The notes under the pieces: generated by a model
Told to the model about the DNA's origin: nothing
The model's database searches: none
The model's input: the letters and a program-made list of their open reading frames with translations, nothing else
Program-made: the position numbers and the translations under genes
Assembly: GCA_956465555.1 (NCBI GenBank)
Contig: OY101116.1
Coordinates: 2,418,001-2,482,000, forward strand
DNA length: 64,000 nucleotides
Source: Nitzschia sp. pyKryTriq1
Taxonomy: Eukaryota; Bacillariophyta; Bacillariophyceae; Bacillariales; Bacillariaceae
Direction: 5' to 3'
In this document: one piece after another, positions 1-9,915 of the stretch
Layout: each line of letters opens with the position of its first letter
Position numbering within the stretch: the first letter of the stretch is position 1

Positions 1-493
1 GGGAGCCTCAACATCTGCAATGTCCATCGAGATGGTGCATCTACTCGGACTACAACACAAGATGAATAAGAGTATCTACGGTAATGCGAAAGGAGTTGGA
101 TCGTCGTCGATTCTTGGTATAGTGGAGCATGTCAGCTGCATGATTGGTGAAAATGTTGGATTTCGATCTTTCTTCATGGTGCTGGAGGGGAAAATGCCAT
201 ATTGCATTCTTGGATTGGACCAAATGAGACGATTTAATTGTCTTGTTGATGTAGGTGGGAATGTACTAATATTTGGGGGGAAAGATGGAGTTTGTGTTCC
301 TTTCTTACCCAAGGAACAAGCTTCCAGCGTAGCCTACTGCATGATGTATGAAAGCAATGAAGCTGCTGCGCTGCCACCACCGTCCAACTATCAACAGCCG
401 CCACACCAGGACCAGCGTGAAAATGAAGGTGGGTGGGGCTCTTACCTTCCGTGGGGTAAAAAAGGCAGTGGCGGCGGCGGTGGTCGAAGGTAG
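1..493 (+). CDS. DDI1: DDI1-like aspartic protease, C-terminal part (5' end cut by window)
   Basis: The frame is open from base 2, so the gene starts before the window. The first residues read GASTSAMS, which fits the end of the D-[ST]-G-A active-site loop of the DDI1 retroviral-like protease domain; the catalytic Asp itself lies just outside. Downstream the family pattern continues: NAKGVGSSSILG, a CMIG strand, FMVLEG, then ILGLDQMRRFNCLVDV and a short strand before FLPKEQ. This is the host ubiquitin-shuttle protein family that helps deliver or cleave ubiquitylated proteins at the proteasome, not a viral remnant. The tail is low complexity, rich in Pro, Gln and a final Gly run, and I see no UBA domain in it. 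The stop is at 491-493. Upstream exons and the ubiquitin-like domain cannot be judged. Confidence 0.85.
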   Translation, partial: GASTSAMSIEMVHLLGLQHKMNKSIYGNAKGVGSSSILGIVEHVSCMIGENVGFRSFFMVLEGKMPYCILGLDQMRRFNCLVDVGGNVLIFGGKDGVCVPFLPKEQASSVAYCMMYESNEAAALPPPSNYQQPPHQDQRENEGGWGSYLPWGKKGSGGGGGRR

Positions 494-707
494 AAATGCA
501 CCACCTAGACTGTTACCAGTTTTGGAAGATTTTGGTTCGGTTCTTTGTTAGAGTAGACGACGACTACATAACCCAGAGTACTGGATAAGATCGAATTGCT
601 TATATAGCTGTAAATCATAGAGTAGAGTACTCCAGGTAATAAGTCTGATGGAACATGGTGTGACATGAAATGACTTTTACGAGCTGATAGATGGTACAAG
701 GAGTTGC

Positions 708-1859
708 TTACTCCTGTGTCGATGAAGAGATCTCAGAGGAGAAATCAGAAAGGGAAGAACCTCGCCCAAGGCTTGATTCAGCATCTGCACGCGATCGCTT
801 TCTGTCCCCTTTCACAGAGGACAAGAGGTTGTCAAAGGACTTTAAAATTTGGCGCTCCGAAACTCGACTGTTGGTCACTAACACAGCAAGGTCCATCCAA
901 AGCCCCAGGGCCTCGCCATTAGAGCCTTCAGGACGTATCTCGAGCAATTGGGTCCAATAGAACGAACGTCTGCTGGGCGTGAGCCCCTTGTCAGCGCTCA
1001 CATCGGGAGCCTTTGATTTCGTCTCTTTCCTTCTTGAAGGGCCAGGCTCAACGACATTGGCTGTGGAAGCCTTGTCGCGGGGGAAGTTCGCAGTAGCTGT
1101 AGGGAGCTGACCTGCATGATCCCTCTTTCTTCTTTTCTTGGAATGCTTGGACTTGGAATTTTCGCCGGAAGCGTGGGATCTTTTCTTGATTTGCTTCGAG
1201 TCGCCGCCCTCATGTACGCGACTTCCAGGGTCCAATTGATGTCTTGCATGATCGTGCCGGCTCTTAAAGTTGCGCTTAGCAACTGGAATACCACAGAGAG
1301 AGCAGTATACAAACTTAACCCCTTCATCGCGGCAAGCTGCATCGGAACATATTAGATGTTCCCCGTGCTTCATGTTCTTATGAAGAACGAAAACAGCCGT
1401 CTCGAAGTTGTGCTCCTCTGGCATTCGCCTGGCTCGGCACGGCACGGTTCCTCTTCGTTGTTTCGGGTCGAGTGCTTCCTTTTCTTGACTTCTTTTAGCT
1501 TTTTCTCCTTTTTTCGGGCTGGGTGAGGAAGTCGCGGGGGTCTTCTGAGAACGAACATCGCGAGTGCTCGCTCCTGGAGCCGCCGCACCCACCAGCAATT
1601 GGCTTTTGAGAGTCTCTTTGGCATCCTGAGTCGACAAGAACCTTTTTATTAACGAAGCCTCACCGGGGATCTGGGAGGGTCCCTGGGTTGACGACGAATT
1701 GCGATAGGCATTGATTACCCTGGCGATGGCATCATTTGGTTCGTTTGTGGCTCCTTCTCGTCGCCCTGCCGTTGGTTCTCCTTGGTTTGATCGAAGAAGT
1801 TGGCGCCCTAGCAACCCGACGAATTGGTCATTAGTATCAAAGTTCATGGAGGACTCCAT
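708..1859 (-). CDS. Hypothetical protein with a compact Cys/His motif and basic, disordered flanks
   Basis: Single-exon frame of 383 residues from ATG at 1859 to TAA at 708-710; an upstream TTG codon extends the frame but is not a likely start. The centre (about residues 150-205) holds the only ordered-looking part: HGEHLICSDAACRDEGVKF, YCSLCGIPVAKRNF and SRHDHARH, that is two Cys pairs and several His, suggesting zinc binding. On both sides the chain is rich in Lys, Arg, Ser and Glu with likely nuclear-localisation runs (KKRSH, HSKKRRKRD). The C-terminal part contains FYWTQLLEIRP and an acidic, Ser-rich tail. I believe similar Cys/His proteins occur in other diatoms, but this is recollection rather than a search. 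No catalytic function can be assigned; a nuclear nucleic-acid or protein-binding role is inference from composition. Confidence 0.6.
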   Translation of the reverse strand: MESSMNFDTNDQFVGLLGRQLLRSNQGEPTAGRREGATNEPNDAIARVINAYRNSSSTQGPSQIPGEASLIKRFLSTQDAKETLKSQLLVGAAAPGASTRDVRSQKTPATSSPSPKKGEKAKRSQEKEALDPKQRRGTVPCRARRMPEEHNFETAVFVLHKNMKHGEHLICSDAACRDEGVKFVYCSLCGIPVAKRNFKSRHDHARHQLDPGSRVHEGGDSKQIKKRSHASGENSKSKHSKKRRKRDHAGQLPTATANFPRDKASTANVVEPGPSRRKETKSKAPDVSADKGLTPSRRSFYWTQLLEIRPEGSNGEALGLWMDLAVLVTNSRVSERQILKSFDNLLSSVKGDRKRSRADAESSLGRGSSLSDFSSEISSSTQE

Positions 1860-2783
1860 GGTTGTTCTATCTTCAAGCAAAGGCGTCTGTTTGATTGCCT
1901 TCTATGAGCAAGGTGGAAGTGAGGTACTCGTACAAGTATTATTGTAAGACAGTCAATAGTCGTCGTCCGATGTCCGAGGTCGGAGGTTGATGAAACTCAA
2001 GCAGCTATCTCCTCCCTGTACAGAAAGAACTCATACCTGTACGACGTAACAGCAGCCGTGGCTGGCAACTTTAACGTGCGAGTGCGACAGAAACCGGTCG
2101 TAGAAATACGTTCAACCTGAACAAACAAGTAACAAGTCAACATTTAGAGAACACGAAGAACAACTGACTGCGCTTCTCACTCTTTCACTGACAGCCACGT
2201 TGTTTCATTTCCTGCCGCCTTTCCAGGCATGTTGTGCAGTTCAATCGTACCGTACTTATTGTACCGATTGATAAAAAGTGAAAATTATTATTTCTCCGAG
2301 GAAAAAAGAACCCTTTGGGACGTTTTCAACGGAGGTCGGATCTGGTACTGTAGGATCCGACCAAAAAGTCGGACGGGCGGAGTTTCTCCGAATGTCCGGT
2401 CCACCAAATTGAGCCAGCAGCGTCTTTTGCATATCCAATGGATAAGCGAACATTCAGGATTCTCCATATCCGAATACTTTTTATGATATATCCAATGGTT
2501 AGTGTCTGTCGTGTCTGCGGCGTCTGTTTGTTCTTCTCCTCACTTTTCGTCCCTTTTCCGTCTGTCATCCCTTTCTTCGGTAAAATGTGACCGATCCGAT
2601 CACTTCTACAAAATGCGATCGATCGATCGATCCGAACAAAATTCATGCCAAAACAGAAAATATTCGATCAGCTTCACAAAATCCATTGTATGTATACTCA
2701 TGAAGCCTCGGCATGTACACTCGTGCTAAAGAAAAAGTAAAGTAAAAGTAAAGTAACAACGCAGCTCTGGAATCCTTAGTTAT
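1860..2783. other. Intergenic gap holding repeat copy 1
   Basis: No gene is supported here. The gap is upstream of the minus-strand Cys/His protein and downstream of the oxygenase-like gene. Its notable content is the 227-bp repeat at 2420-2646 (see separate entry), which ends in a GATC-repeat run. Confidence 0.5.
2420..2646. repeat. Near-identical direct repeat, copy 1 (227 bp)
   Basis: Matches 6266-6495 in the same orientation almost base for base; the only difference I see is a 3-bp gap. It includes two copies of ATCCAATGGAT-like sequence and a GATCGATCGATCGATC run. On the minus strand it reads open from an ATG at its very edge, and the 3-bp difference preserves that frame. The repeat begins about 560 bp upstream of the start codon of the minus-strand gene ending at 708. 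Confidence 0.9.
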
Positions 2784-3659
2784 TTACACTTCGACCAACC
2801 AGTTTAGCGTCCACCTCCTTGTTGCATCAGTCATATTCGGCATTGACTGATGTAGACAGCGACTATCAAACACCAGTAGCATCCCTGATTTGGCGGTGAT
2901 CGACTCCACCTCTATTTTTGCAGCCTTCATCTTTTTGAACAATCTACCACCGTCCCTCTCGTACGCCGGCATTCCACAGGACTCTCGGTAGAGTTCAATG
3001 TTCCCGTTGTTTTCGTTTGTTTCATCGATAAAAAAAATAAATGTATACTGTCGGGGCGCTTCCAATAAAGCGCAATCTCGATGCAGTTTTCCTTTTACCC
3101 ATCGATGATTCGTTGGGGGTGCTGCGATTGCATCTGCGCTGTTCTCGATAAGAGTAAACTTACCAATTATTCGCTCCAACGAGTTAGTTGTAGCTCGAGC
3201 AATTATTTCCGCCACCCATTTCTTTTGGTACAGATGGACGAGCGGAACGCTTACTCGATTTGCCTTGGTTTCGGGCAACTTATTTTCTAATTTTGACCAG
3301 CTCACAATTTTCACTTTCAATCATTCTTGTCGACTACCTCGTGCATAGGGCAATGGCATTCCGCGTTTTCGCAATCCGGATTGGTCTTTGAATTTCATAG
3401 CGATATGTGGGAAGCACTGGCCTATCTTCCGGCCAACAAAGTACATTTTGAACGCATTGACAAAAGAGTTGGCGTGATCGGAAATCAGCCCACCCTTCAC
3501 ACCATCAAGATAGTAATGTCCTCTGGTATCATGGTCATTGGGTGGTACACAGGAGTTTTGGATCCTGTCGGAGGACAGACTATCTGACCGTCTGTCTGTC
3601 TCCCTTCAATCGAGCTTGCCAAGATGACCGTCAACTTGCTGTGAACTAACTGAAGCCAT
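2784..3659 (-). CDS. 2-oxoglutarate/Fe(II) oxygenase-like (phytanoyl-CoA dioxygenase type), frame interrupted
   Basis: The C-terminal 178 codons (2784-3320) look like a PhyH-type dioxygenase: KLHRDC gives the H-x-D iron ligands, RCLHQSMPN gives the distal His, and RRW supplies a likely 2-oxoglutarate Arg. No ATG opens this part; an in-frame TGA (3323-3321) lies just before it. Upstream the same frame is again open and coding-like (for example GHYYLDGVKGGLISDHAN and GRKIGQCFPH) back to another TGA at 3608-3606 and an ATG at 3659. A 51-nt GT-AG segment (3337-3287) would remove the second TGA without changing frame, but it is shorter than every other intron here. So the gene is either multi-exon with an odd small intron, or decayed. 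The stop is TAA at 2784-2786. The substrate is unknown. Confidence 0.5.
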
Positions 3660-3920
3660 TCTATGCTGCTTTTGTACGATATAGTCTAGTAGTGGGAGAG
3701 TTCACAAGATGAGAGACTAGTCTACTGATTGGAATAATAATGTCAGCTAAAAAGTAGAGATCTACCTCACATAATTTCCGATAATGAAGAGATGGAAGTT
3801 ATTTTTTCTTCAATAAAACCAGCACGAAAGATGAAAATTCGACCTAAAACAACACATCGCTACAGCAGCAGAACCTCGCAAGAACAATCTCAGGTGAACT
3901 TTGAGAAAGATCGGCTGCCT

Positions 3921-5762
3921 CTAAGCGTACTGAATACGCATAGTGTTGGTGGAACCAGCAATGGCGTTCGTTCCTTGAACAACGACAATGGGATTGCCGG
4001 GTGACGCCTTTCCATCCTTGACCAACTTGTTGATGGTCTGTGTTACAACAGTTTCAAGATGCTCAAGAGTCGGCACAACAACCGCGTCGCATCCCTTCAA
4101 AACACCAAAACTCTGACAGGCAACACGTTCAGACGTCGTCAAGACAACCACAGGACCACCAGGGCGGAACTTGGCAACCTGCTGGGCGGTGAGACCGCTC
4201 TCGGAGCAAACAATGATAGCCTTGGCATTCAAGTCAATCGAGGTCTTGACAGCGGACGAAGCAATACTTTCCGAGCGGGTCATTTTTCCGTGCGCCTTGA
4301 GAGAAGAGTTGCGAACTGCTTGGTAAAGCACGTTGAAATCGACAGCACATTCAGCCTCAGTGCAGGTCTCAGACATGATCTTGACAGCGGCGCGCGGGTG
4401 CTCGCCTCCAGCAGTCTCTCCAGAAAGCATGACACAGTCAGTTCCGTCCAGAACAGCATTCGCCACGTCACTGCATTCAGCACGGGTGGGTCGAGGGTTG
4501 GTAGTCATGGACTCAAGCATCTGGGTAGCAGTGATGACGGGCTTGCCGGCAATGTTGCCCTTTCGGATCATCATTTTCTGAGCAAGGAAAACCTTATCCG
4601 GTGGGATTTCCATTCCAAGGTCTGGTGCAATGTTGAATTGTGAGAACAAATTGAGGTGAAAAAATGAACATGGCAGTAATTGCGACAAGAAACACAGCGG
4701 ACGCACCTCCACGAGCGACCATGATACCGTCAGTCGCCTCCAAAATTTCGTCATAGTTGTCAAGACCTTCTTGATTTTCGATCTTGCTGATGATTTTGAT
4801 GCCTTGGTTCTCAGGGCCCAAGACTTCGCGAATCTTGTGCACATCACTGGCTTTTCGGACGAAACTGGCAGCAATAAAGTCGATCTTGTTGGGGATCCCC
4901 CATTCGACGATATCCTTGATATCCTTTTCTGAATACATAAAAATATGGTGAGAAATTGATAAATAGTAATGGCAGAATTGGCATCAACCAAACGCTGGTT
5001 CACATTTTCCCGCCCCCCGTTTTTTTTCGTACCTGTCAAAGTGGGCAAGTCCACAATCACGCCGGGAAGGTTCATGTTCTTGCGTTCACCAATGGAAGCA
5101 TTGTTTTCGACACGGGTGCTGACTTCGCCAGCGGCCTCGTCACAGGAGAGGACCGTCAAAACTAGGGAACCGTCAGCGACCAAGATGGTTTGTCCTGGTG
5201 TGACAGAGGTTGCCAAGGTTGCATACGAGCAAGCCAACTTAGTGCTGTCTCCCTTGAAGGAGTAGTCAGAAGTCAACACCAACGTTTGGTCCTTGACCAG
5301 CGAAATCTTCTTGGCGCCGTTGGCGAAGAATCCGGTGCGAATCTCGGGTCCCTTGGTATCCAACAAGATAGCTGAAAATTAAAGATCGGCAGCAGAAAAT
5401 TTAAGTGAGAACGCATGTTCGCGAGGAGCGATTGCTTCCATCCCTTTGTCGTTGTCCTCGTGAAAACAAATAATGTTGTTCAACTGGCTGCTCTTACCGA
5501 CGTGCTTCTTTTGGTTGGCAGCAGCCTCTCGGACGCGATCCAAGCATGCCTTGTGTCCCTCGTGGTCACCGTGGGAAAAGTTGAATCGGGCAACCGACAT
5601 GCCGAGCTCAATCAGGTCTTCCAAGCAAGGTACGTCCCAACATGACGGACCCATGGTACAAATGATCTTCGTTTGGCGTTTGCTGGTATCCGTCTTGGCC
5701 AAAATTTTCTCCAAAGTGATGTTGGCTCCTCGGAGCTCTGGTCCATTTGCGTCGGAACTCAT
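3921..5762 (-). CDS. PK: Pyruvate kinase, four exons
   Basis: Exons, in transcript order: 5762-5498, 5371-5033, 4928-4707, 4621-3921; introns of 126, 104 and 85 bp all follow GT-AG. Splicing gives 508 residues, the usual size. The enzyme makes pyruvate and ATP from phosphoenolpyruvate and ADP at the end of glycolysis. Visible landmarks: [12 protein letters not shown] and RFNFSHGDH near the N-terminus, [13 protein letters not shown] across the first junction, the active-site segment [37 protein letters not shown] across the third junction, and [19 protein letters not shown]. The C-terminal regulatory domain is present ([20 protein letters not shown]). The N-terminus ([12 protein letters not shown]) shows no obvious targeting peptide, which suggests a cytosolic form. 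Repeat copy 2 lies about 500 bp upstream. Confidence 0.95.
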
Positions 5763-7026
5763 GATGGATGGAAAGTTGATGGACTGAATTAACTAAAGGG
5801 GGTGGATGAAGATGAAGATGAATGATGGGAACCACTCAACAGTTTGTGAGCTTACGACGGATGAGCAAGAGGGATAGTACATAGTAAAAGACTTTGGTTT
5901 TTGTCGTCGTGGCGGAATGAAAGGCGGGAACCAAGAAATGATGGATGATGCATGTTGCATTCCTGCTGGTAAATAGCGCCAACGTCTATTCCTGACGAAG
6001 ATACCAGTATTCTGATTGGCGGATGATATGGCGAAGTCTTTTGGTTGGAGGCAGAAGGCGGCATCGGCAGTTTTTTGCAGCAGACGTCACACGAACGCAC
6101 GCACAACGCAACGCAACGCAACGCAAGACGCAACTTACGCACAATCGCGCATGCAGGCATGCGCGCATGAGAAATGTTTGATTCATTCGATTGATTACTC
6201 CTTCGCGCTCATCCCATCGCGCTCGGACTGTCTTTATGTCGTCCGTCAAGATTGGCCTGTCGCCTGCGTCTTTTGCATATCCAATGGATAAGCGAACATT
6301 CAGGATTCTCCATATCCGAATACTTTTTATGATATATCCAATGGTTAGTGTCTGTCGTGTCTGCGGCGTCTGTTTGTTCTTCTCCTCACTTTTCGTCGTC
6401 CCTTTTCCGTCTGTCATCCCTTTCTTCGGTAAAATGTGACCGATCCGATCACTTCTACAAAATGCGATCGATCGATCGATCCGAACAAAATTCATTGGGA
6501 AATGAGGTTCTGAGGTTGTATGCTGGAGGAGATGATGGATGGCAAGCATCGTGGAAGTATTGCGTCGGGATTGTTGAAAAACCGAGTTGGTGGAAAGCGT
6601 CGTTTTGGGCCATCTTCTATGGAGCGGTTTGGAGGCTCAAAAATGGTGAAAATTTGTGTCACTGGTGAATCACGTTTTATTTTGTTGCTGGCGTGTCAGA
6701 GTCGCTTAGGACATAGAATCGTTAAGTAATTTTAGAGATTGGATTTGCCTATTCTATAGATTGGATATGTATGGGGTGCCTGTCGCCTGGCCTGCGGTCT
6801 TTTCATGCGTTTCTCGTGCCTTATTTTCGGCGGGAAAGACGAAAGACGAAAGAACAACAATCGATTTCAGATGATTGCTCCCATCAACCTCATCTCTTTC
6901 AGACGATAAGACTTCGGAATCGTCGAGGTTTTTATATTCCCCTTTTATGAATACATTGTATATCGAAAGCCGCACCACGATACCGTTGAAAGAATTTCAA
7001 TAATTCAATACATCATCGTCGTCATT
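5763..7026. other. Divergent intergenic gap with repeat copy 2
   Basis: Lies between pyruvate kinase (minus) and the 811-aa protein (plus), so it should hold both promoters. It contains an AACGC pentamer run at about 6107-6131 and the 230-bp repeat at 6266-6495. A minus-strand ATG frame of 187 codons (6549-5986) runs through the repeat, but its composition outside the repeat is not gene-like. Nothing else is supported. Confidence 0.5.
6266..6495. repeat. Near-identical direct repeat, copy 2 (230 bp)
   Basis: Partner of 2420-2646, same orientation, with an extra GTC triplet. It begins about 504 bp upstream of the pyruvate kinase start codon, much the same offset that copy 1 has from its own downstream minus-strand gene. 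Flanking sequence is unrelated between the two copies as far as I can see. Confidence 0.9.
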
Positions 7027-9462
7027 ATGTCATCGTTCAATTCAGAAATGCTCGACACCTTCGATCAATCGTTGAGGTTCCATCAAGAACCAGAGACGCC
7101 AACGAAATCTGATGATGAAGAGGGAATATTCACTCAGGAAAGTGCTCAGGAGACTATTGTTGAAGAGATTGATCCCGCTGACGATGGTCTTTTTCAAATG
7201 CTCAATGCATCAATGAAATCCAAGCCGACAACTTCCCCGAAAAAAAGAACAAAGAAACCGATGAACAGTCCCCACCGAAGGAACAATGTTCCAAACCGTC
7301 ACCCGACGAAATCACGCCAGCCACCTGTCAGTCCCCCTGCCGAGCTACCCCTCCAAGGAGTCGTCGATCCTGACGACTCTGTGGCTTCCAACGAGGGGGG
7401 CAGGCATGAGCAGAGTAAGGAGAGTAATGGGTCTACGATTAGATCGCGGAGCAGTCATGCGTCGTCGTCATCTATCGAAGAAGATACAGCAAATCCAGCT
7501 GCTACAAATCACTCTATGGGCTCAAGGACCGGAAGAAGTACGCCTTCGAAAACATCTAGTCGGTCCAGAAGTCAACCAAGGAATCATCGTCACAGCCACA
7601 ACCAAAACCAAAACCAAAACCAAAACCACCGTCATTCTTGGAGTGCCACGCCGCACGAAGAGAAAGAGAGGCGCCGCTCAACGTCTTTGGGTAAGCGGCG
7701 AATGAGTACTTCTTCGGGTACTGGTAGAAGGCACGGAGAAGGTGCTGCTCGGCCTAATCGGTCTCCAAGATCACCAAAGCGGCCCATTCCATCTGCACCG
7801 AAGAATGCAATATCTACAGAAAACGATGTTTCAAATGAAGAAATGCAGTCGAATTCCAAAAGAGATCAAAGTCCGGAGCGAAATAATGAGGATCAAAATG
7901 TTGTGCATAAAGAGATCGAAGACGAGGCACCGAACCTTGTGGCTGGTATGGGGAATCATCTTGTTCAGGTCATCTCGGGTGGAGCGAAAGCATGTGCCAA
8001 AGAAGTCGCCCTTGTTGCAAAAAGTTCGAAGAAAGAATTGGAGAAGGCGCTTGCTGCGACCAAAGGAGCTGCACATTCAGTTGCGGAAACCACTAAATCC
8101 ATTACAAGTAGCATCATACCTCCGCCAACAAGTGGAATAGATTCCGCTACTGCCACCCTTGAGACCACGGATGTTTCAAGTCACGAAAATATTCTACCAA
8201 GGGAAGATTCGGAGGAGAACGTTCCCCAAGCATTGGCTATTGCCTCCAGCCATTCCTCTGGGAACATGCATAGCGGCACGGGACAGGGACAGGATAGACC
8301 GAGATCCCCCAAACGAGAGAGAAACTCTGTGAGAAGTAATAGAAACAGAGACGAAGGTGGTGACCGGAAGAAGGAAACAGAGGCTTCTGCTTCAAAAAAT
8401 GGCCACCCAGGTCGAAATCAGCTGTTGGTTTCAGAGCACTCTGGGAAGAGCAAAAATACTGTTAGAACAAAGACAACCGGAAGAATGACCGTTCGGGATC
8501 GAAGAAACCTAGCACGCCGTACCGAATATCAACCCAAAGAGCCTCCAAAAGATCACACTAGTCTCGAAAGTAACAGCTCAAGTCATTCAGATGGAGCAGT
8601 TCCTATGGTGTCTGGGGCCCGTGAAACAGAGACGAGCCTCGAGTTAAAGAATCAAGCAGTAAACAATCCTCAACCCTCCGAAAACGACAAGGAATGGCTG
8701 CAAGCTAGATCTACGAGACAGGACGACATTATGTCTTTTATCAAACCGAAGGATGGTGGTGGCCAATCAGGAGCTCAAGGACCGCGAACAATGTCAGAGT
8801 GGCCATCGAATGGTGATCGCTCTCCGAGGCGAGAAAGTCAAGAATCACAAAAACAAGAACAAAAGCGTAAAAACATTTTGACGGAAGGTGCAAAAGTTGC
8901 CAAGATTGCAATCGGTGTTACGGCATTTGGGGCTAGAGAAGCGATAAATACAATCAGAAGCCCCAAGAAAGAAATGGAGAAGATTATGCGTGTTTCAAGC
9001 AAAGCTGCTGAAAAAGTTTCCCGTGCTGCATCTGACCCCAAGTTAACAGCGCAAAGGATGGCCTCAATGACAAAGGATGTTTCAGTCGGTATTATGCGTG
9101 AAGCGACGGAGGTTACAAAAGGAACTATGCAACTCGGCCGCGAAACCGTAGCAGGTACCGTCGGGTGGTTGATGCAGGATGGAGACGAAGTAGAGTTGTC
9201 GGCCAAACATAGCGCCACTGCGGCCGATTATGATTCACAGACATTGGCATCTCGAAAGAAGAATGACTCTTTGATGGACAGAGTGGCCAACGTCGTGGAT
9301 ACACCAGGCGAAAAGAACGGCCAAGGAACAGAACCTTTGCGGCGGCAGAGAAGAAACGAACGAGGGCCACGACCAATAATGGTGGACGGAATGCCCGAAC
9401 GGATGCCATCTAGACTGGTGACGGGCAATACTGGAAAACCAACGATATCCTGGGACACCTAA
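7027..9462 (+). CDS. 811-residue low-complexity protein with long amphipathic helices
   Basis: Single exon, ATG at 7027 to TAA. Most of the chain is Ser/Arg/Lys/Asn-rich and probably disordered, with repeated RSPKR/SPRR-type sites that could be phosphorylated, and a short HNQNQNQNQN run coded by a CCAAAA hexamer array near 7600-7630. Two ordered-looking segments stand out: about residues 312-360 (GGAKACAKEVALVAKSSKKE onward) and about 618-715 (EGAKVAKIAIGVTAFGAREA, then KAAEKVSRAASD and TKGTMQLGRETVAGTVGWL). Their Ala/Lys/Glu spacing resembles the 11-residue amphipathic helices of LEA or apolipoprotein-like chains, which can lie on membranes or lipid droplets. The second segment looks like a diverged copy of the first. 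I do not recognise the family and no function is assigned. Confidence 0.65.
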   Translation: MSSFNSEMLDTFDQSLRFHQEPETPTKSDDEEGIFTQESAQETIVEEIDPADDGLFQMLNASMKSKPTTSPKKRTKKPMNSPHRRNNVPNRHPTKSRQPPVSPPAELPLQGVVDPDDSVASNEGGRHEQSKESNGSTIRSRSSHASSSSIEEDTANPAATNHSMGSRTGRSTPSKTSSRSRSQPRNHRHSHNQNQNQNQNHRHSWSATPHEEKERRRSTSLGKRRMSTSSGTGRRHGEGAARPNRSPRSPKRPIPSAPKNAISTENDVSNEEMQSNSKRDQSPERNNEDQNVVHKEIEDEAPNLVAGMGNHLVQVISGGAKACAKEVALVAKSSKKELEKALAATKGAAHSVAETTKSITSSIIPPPTSGIDSATATLETTDVSSHENILPREDSEENVPQALAIASSHSSGNMHSGTGQGQDRPRSPKRERNSVRSNRNRDEGGDRKKETEASASKNGHPGRNQLLVSEHSGKSKNTVRTKTTGRMTVRDRRNLARRTEYQPKEPPKDHTSLESNSSSHSDGAVPMVSGARETETSLELKNQAVNNPQPSENDKEWLQARSTRQDDIMSFIKPKDGGGQSGAQGPRTMSEWPSNGDRSPRRESQESQKQEQKRKNILTEGAKVAKIAIGVTAFGAREAINTIRSPKKEMEKIMRVSSKAAEKVSRAASDPKLTAQRMASMTKDVSVGIMREATEVTKGTMQLGRETVAGTVGWLMQDGDEVELSAKHSATAADYDSQTLASRKKNDSLMDRVANVVDTPGEKNGQGTEPLRRQRRNERGPRPIMVDGMPERMPSRLVTGNTGKPTISWDT

Positions 9463-9915
9463 GCGCTACACCTTTTGAATCATTTAGATCTAAGAAGATT
9501 CTGCCCTTGACTTTTGCATGCGATTTGAAATGTATGCAGGCTTATTTCAGCTACTAGTACCGCTTTCGATTACTACTGGTTAGGAAGATAAGGATACGTG
9601 GTAGTAGAGACTTGGTTGTTGCTACCGGTACCGATATTGTGAGCACTCTCGTCTCCCTACGAATATGTAGTCTTTTGAGAGAGAGTTTTAGTCGTTCTTG
9701 GTTCGGGAGTTTCGAACGTTCTCTCCAGCTATCGCCATGAGTATTTTTTCGCGCAGTCGGAATGCGCAACTCTGCTTCCGCAAGCAATACCAATGGTACC
9801 CGGTATTGTACACGTACCGGTAGGGGAAACTAGCCAAATAGTTTATAGTTTATATTACATAAAAAATCAATTTCGATCCCAGTATGCTGTCCATAATCCA
9901 TAACGCATCATAACA
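9463..9915. other. Intergenic gap
   Basis: No gene or structured element is supported. It contains several short palindromic words (GGTACC, TACCGGTA types) around 9620-9830. Confidence 0.4.

Noticed and set aside
1-493. Retroviral-type aspartic protease as evidence of a viral element
   Set aside because: The sequence fits the conserved host DDI1 domain, and no other retroelement part is nearby.
4059-4643. 194-codon plus-strand frame
   Set aside because: Antisense to the last exon of pyruvate kinase.
5986-6549. 187-codon minus-strand frame through repeat copy 2
   Set aside because: Outside the repeat its residues are dominated by Cys/Arg/Val from the AACGC-type run; kept only as part of the repeat finding.
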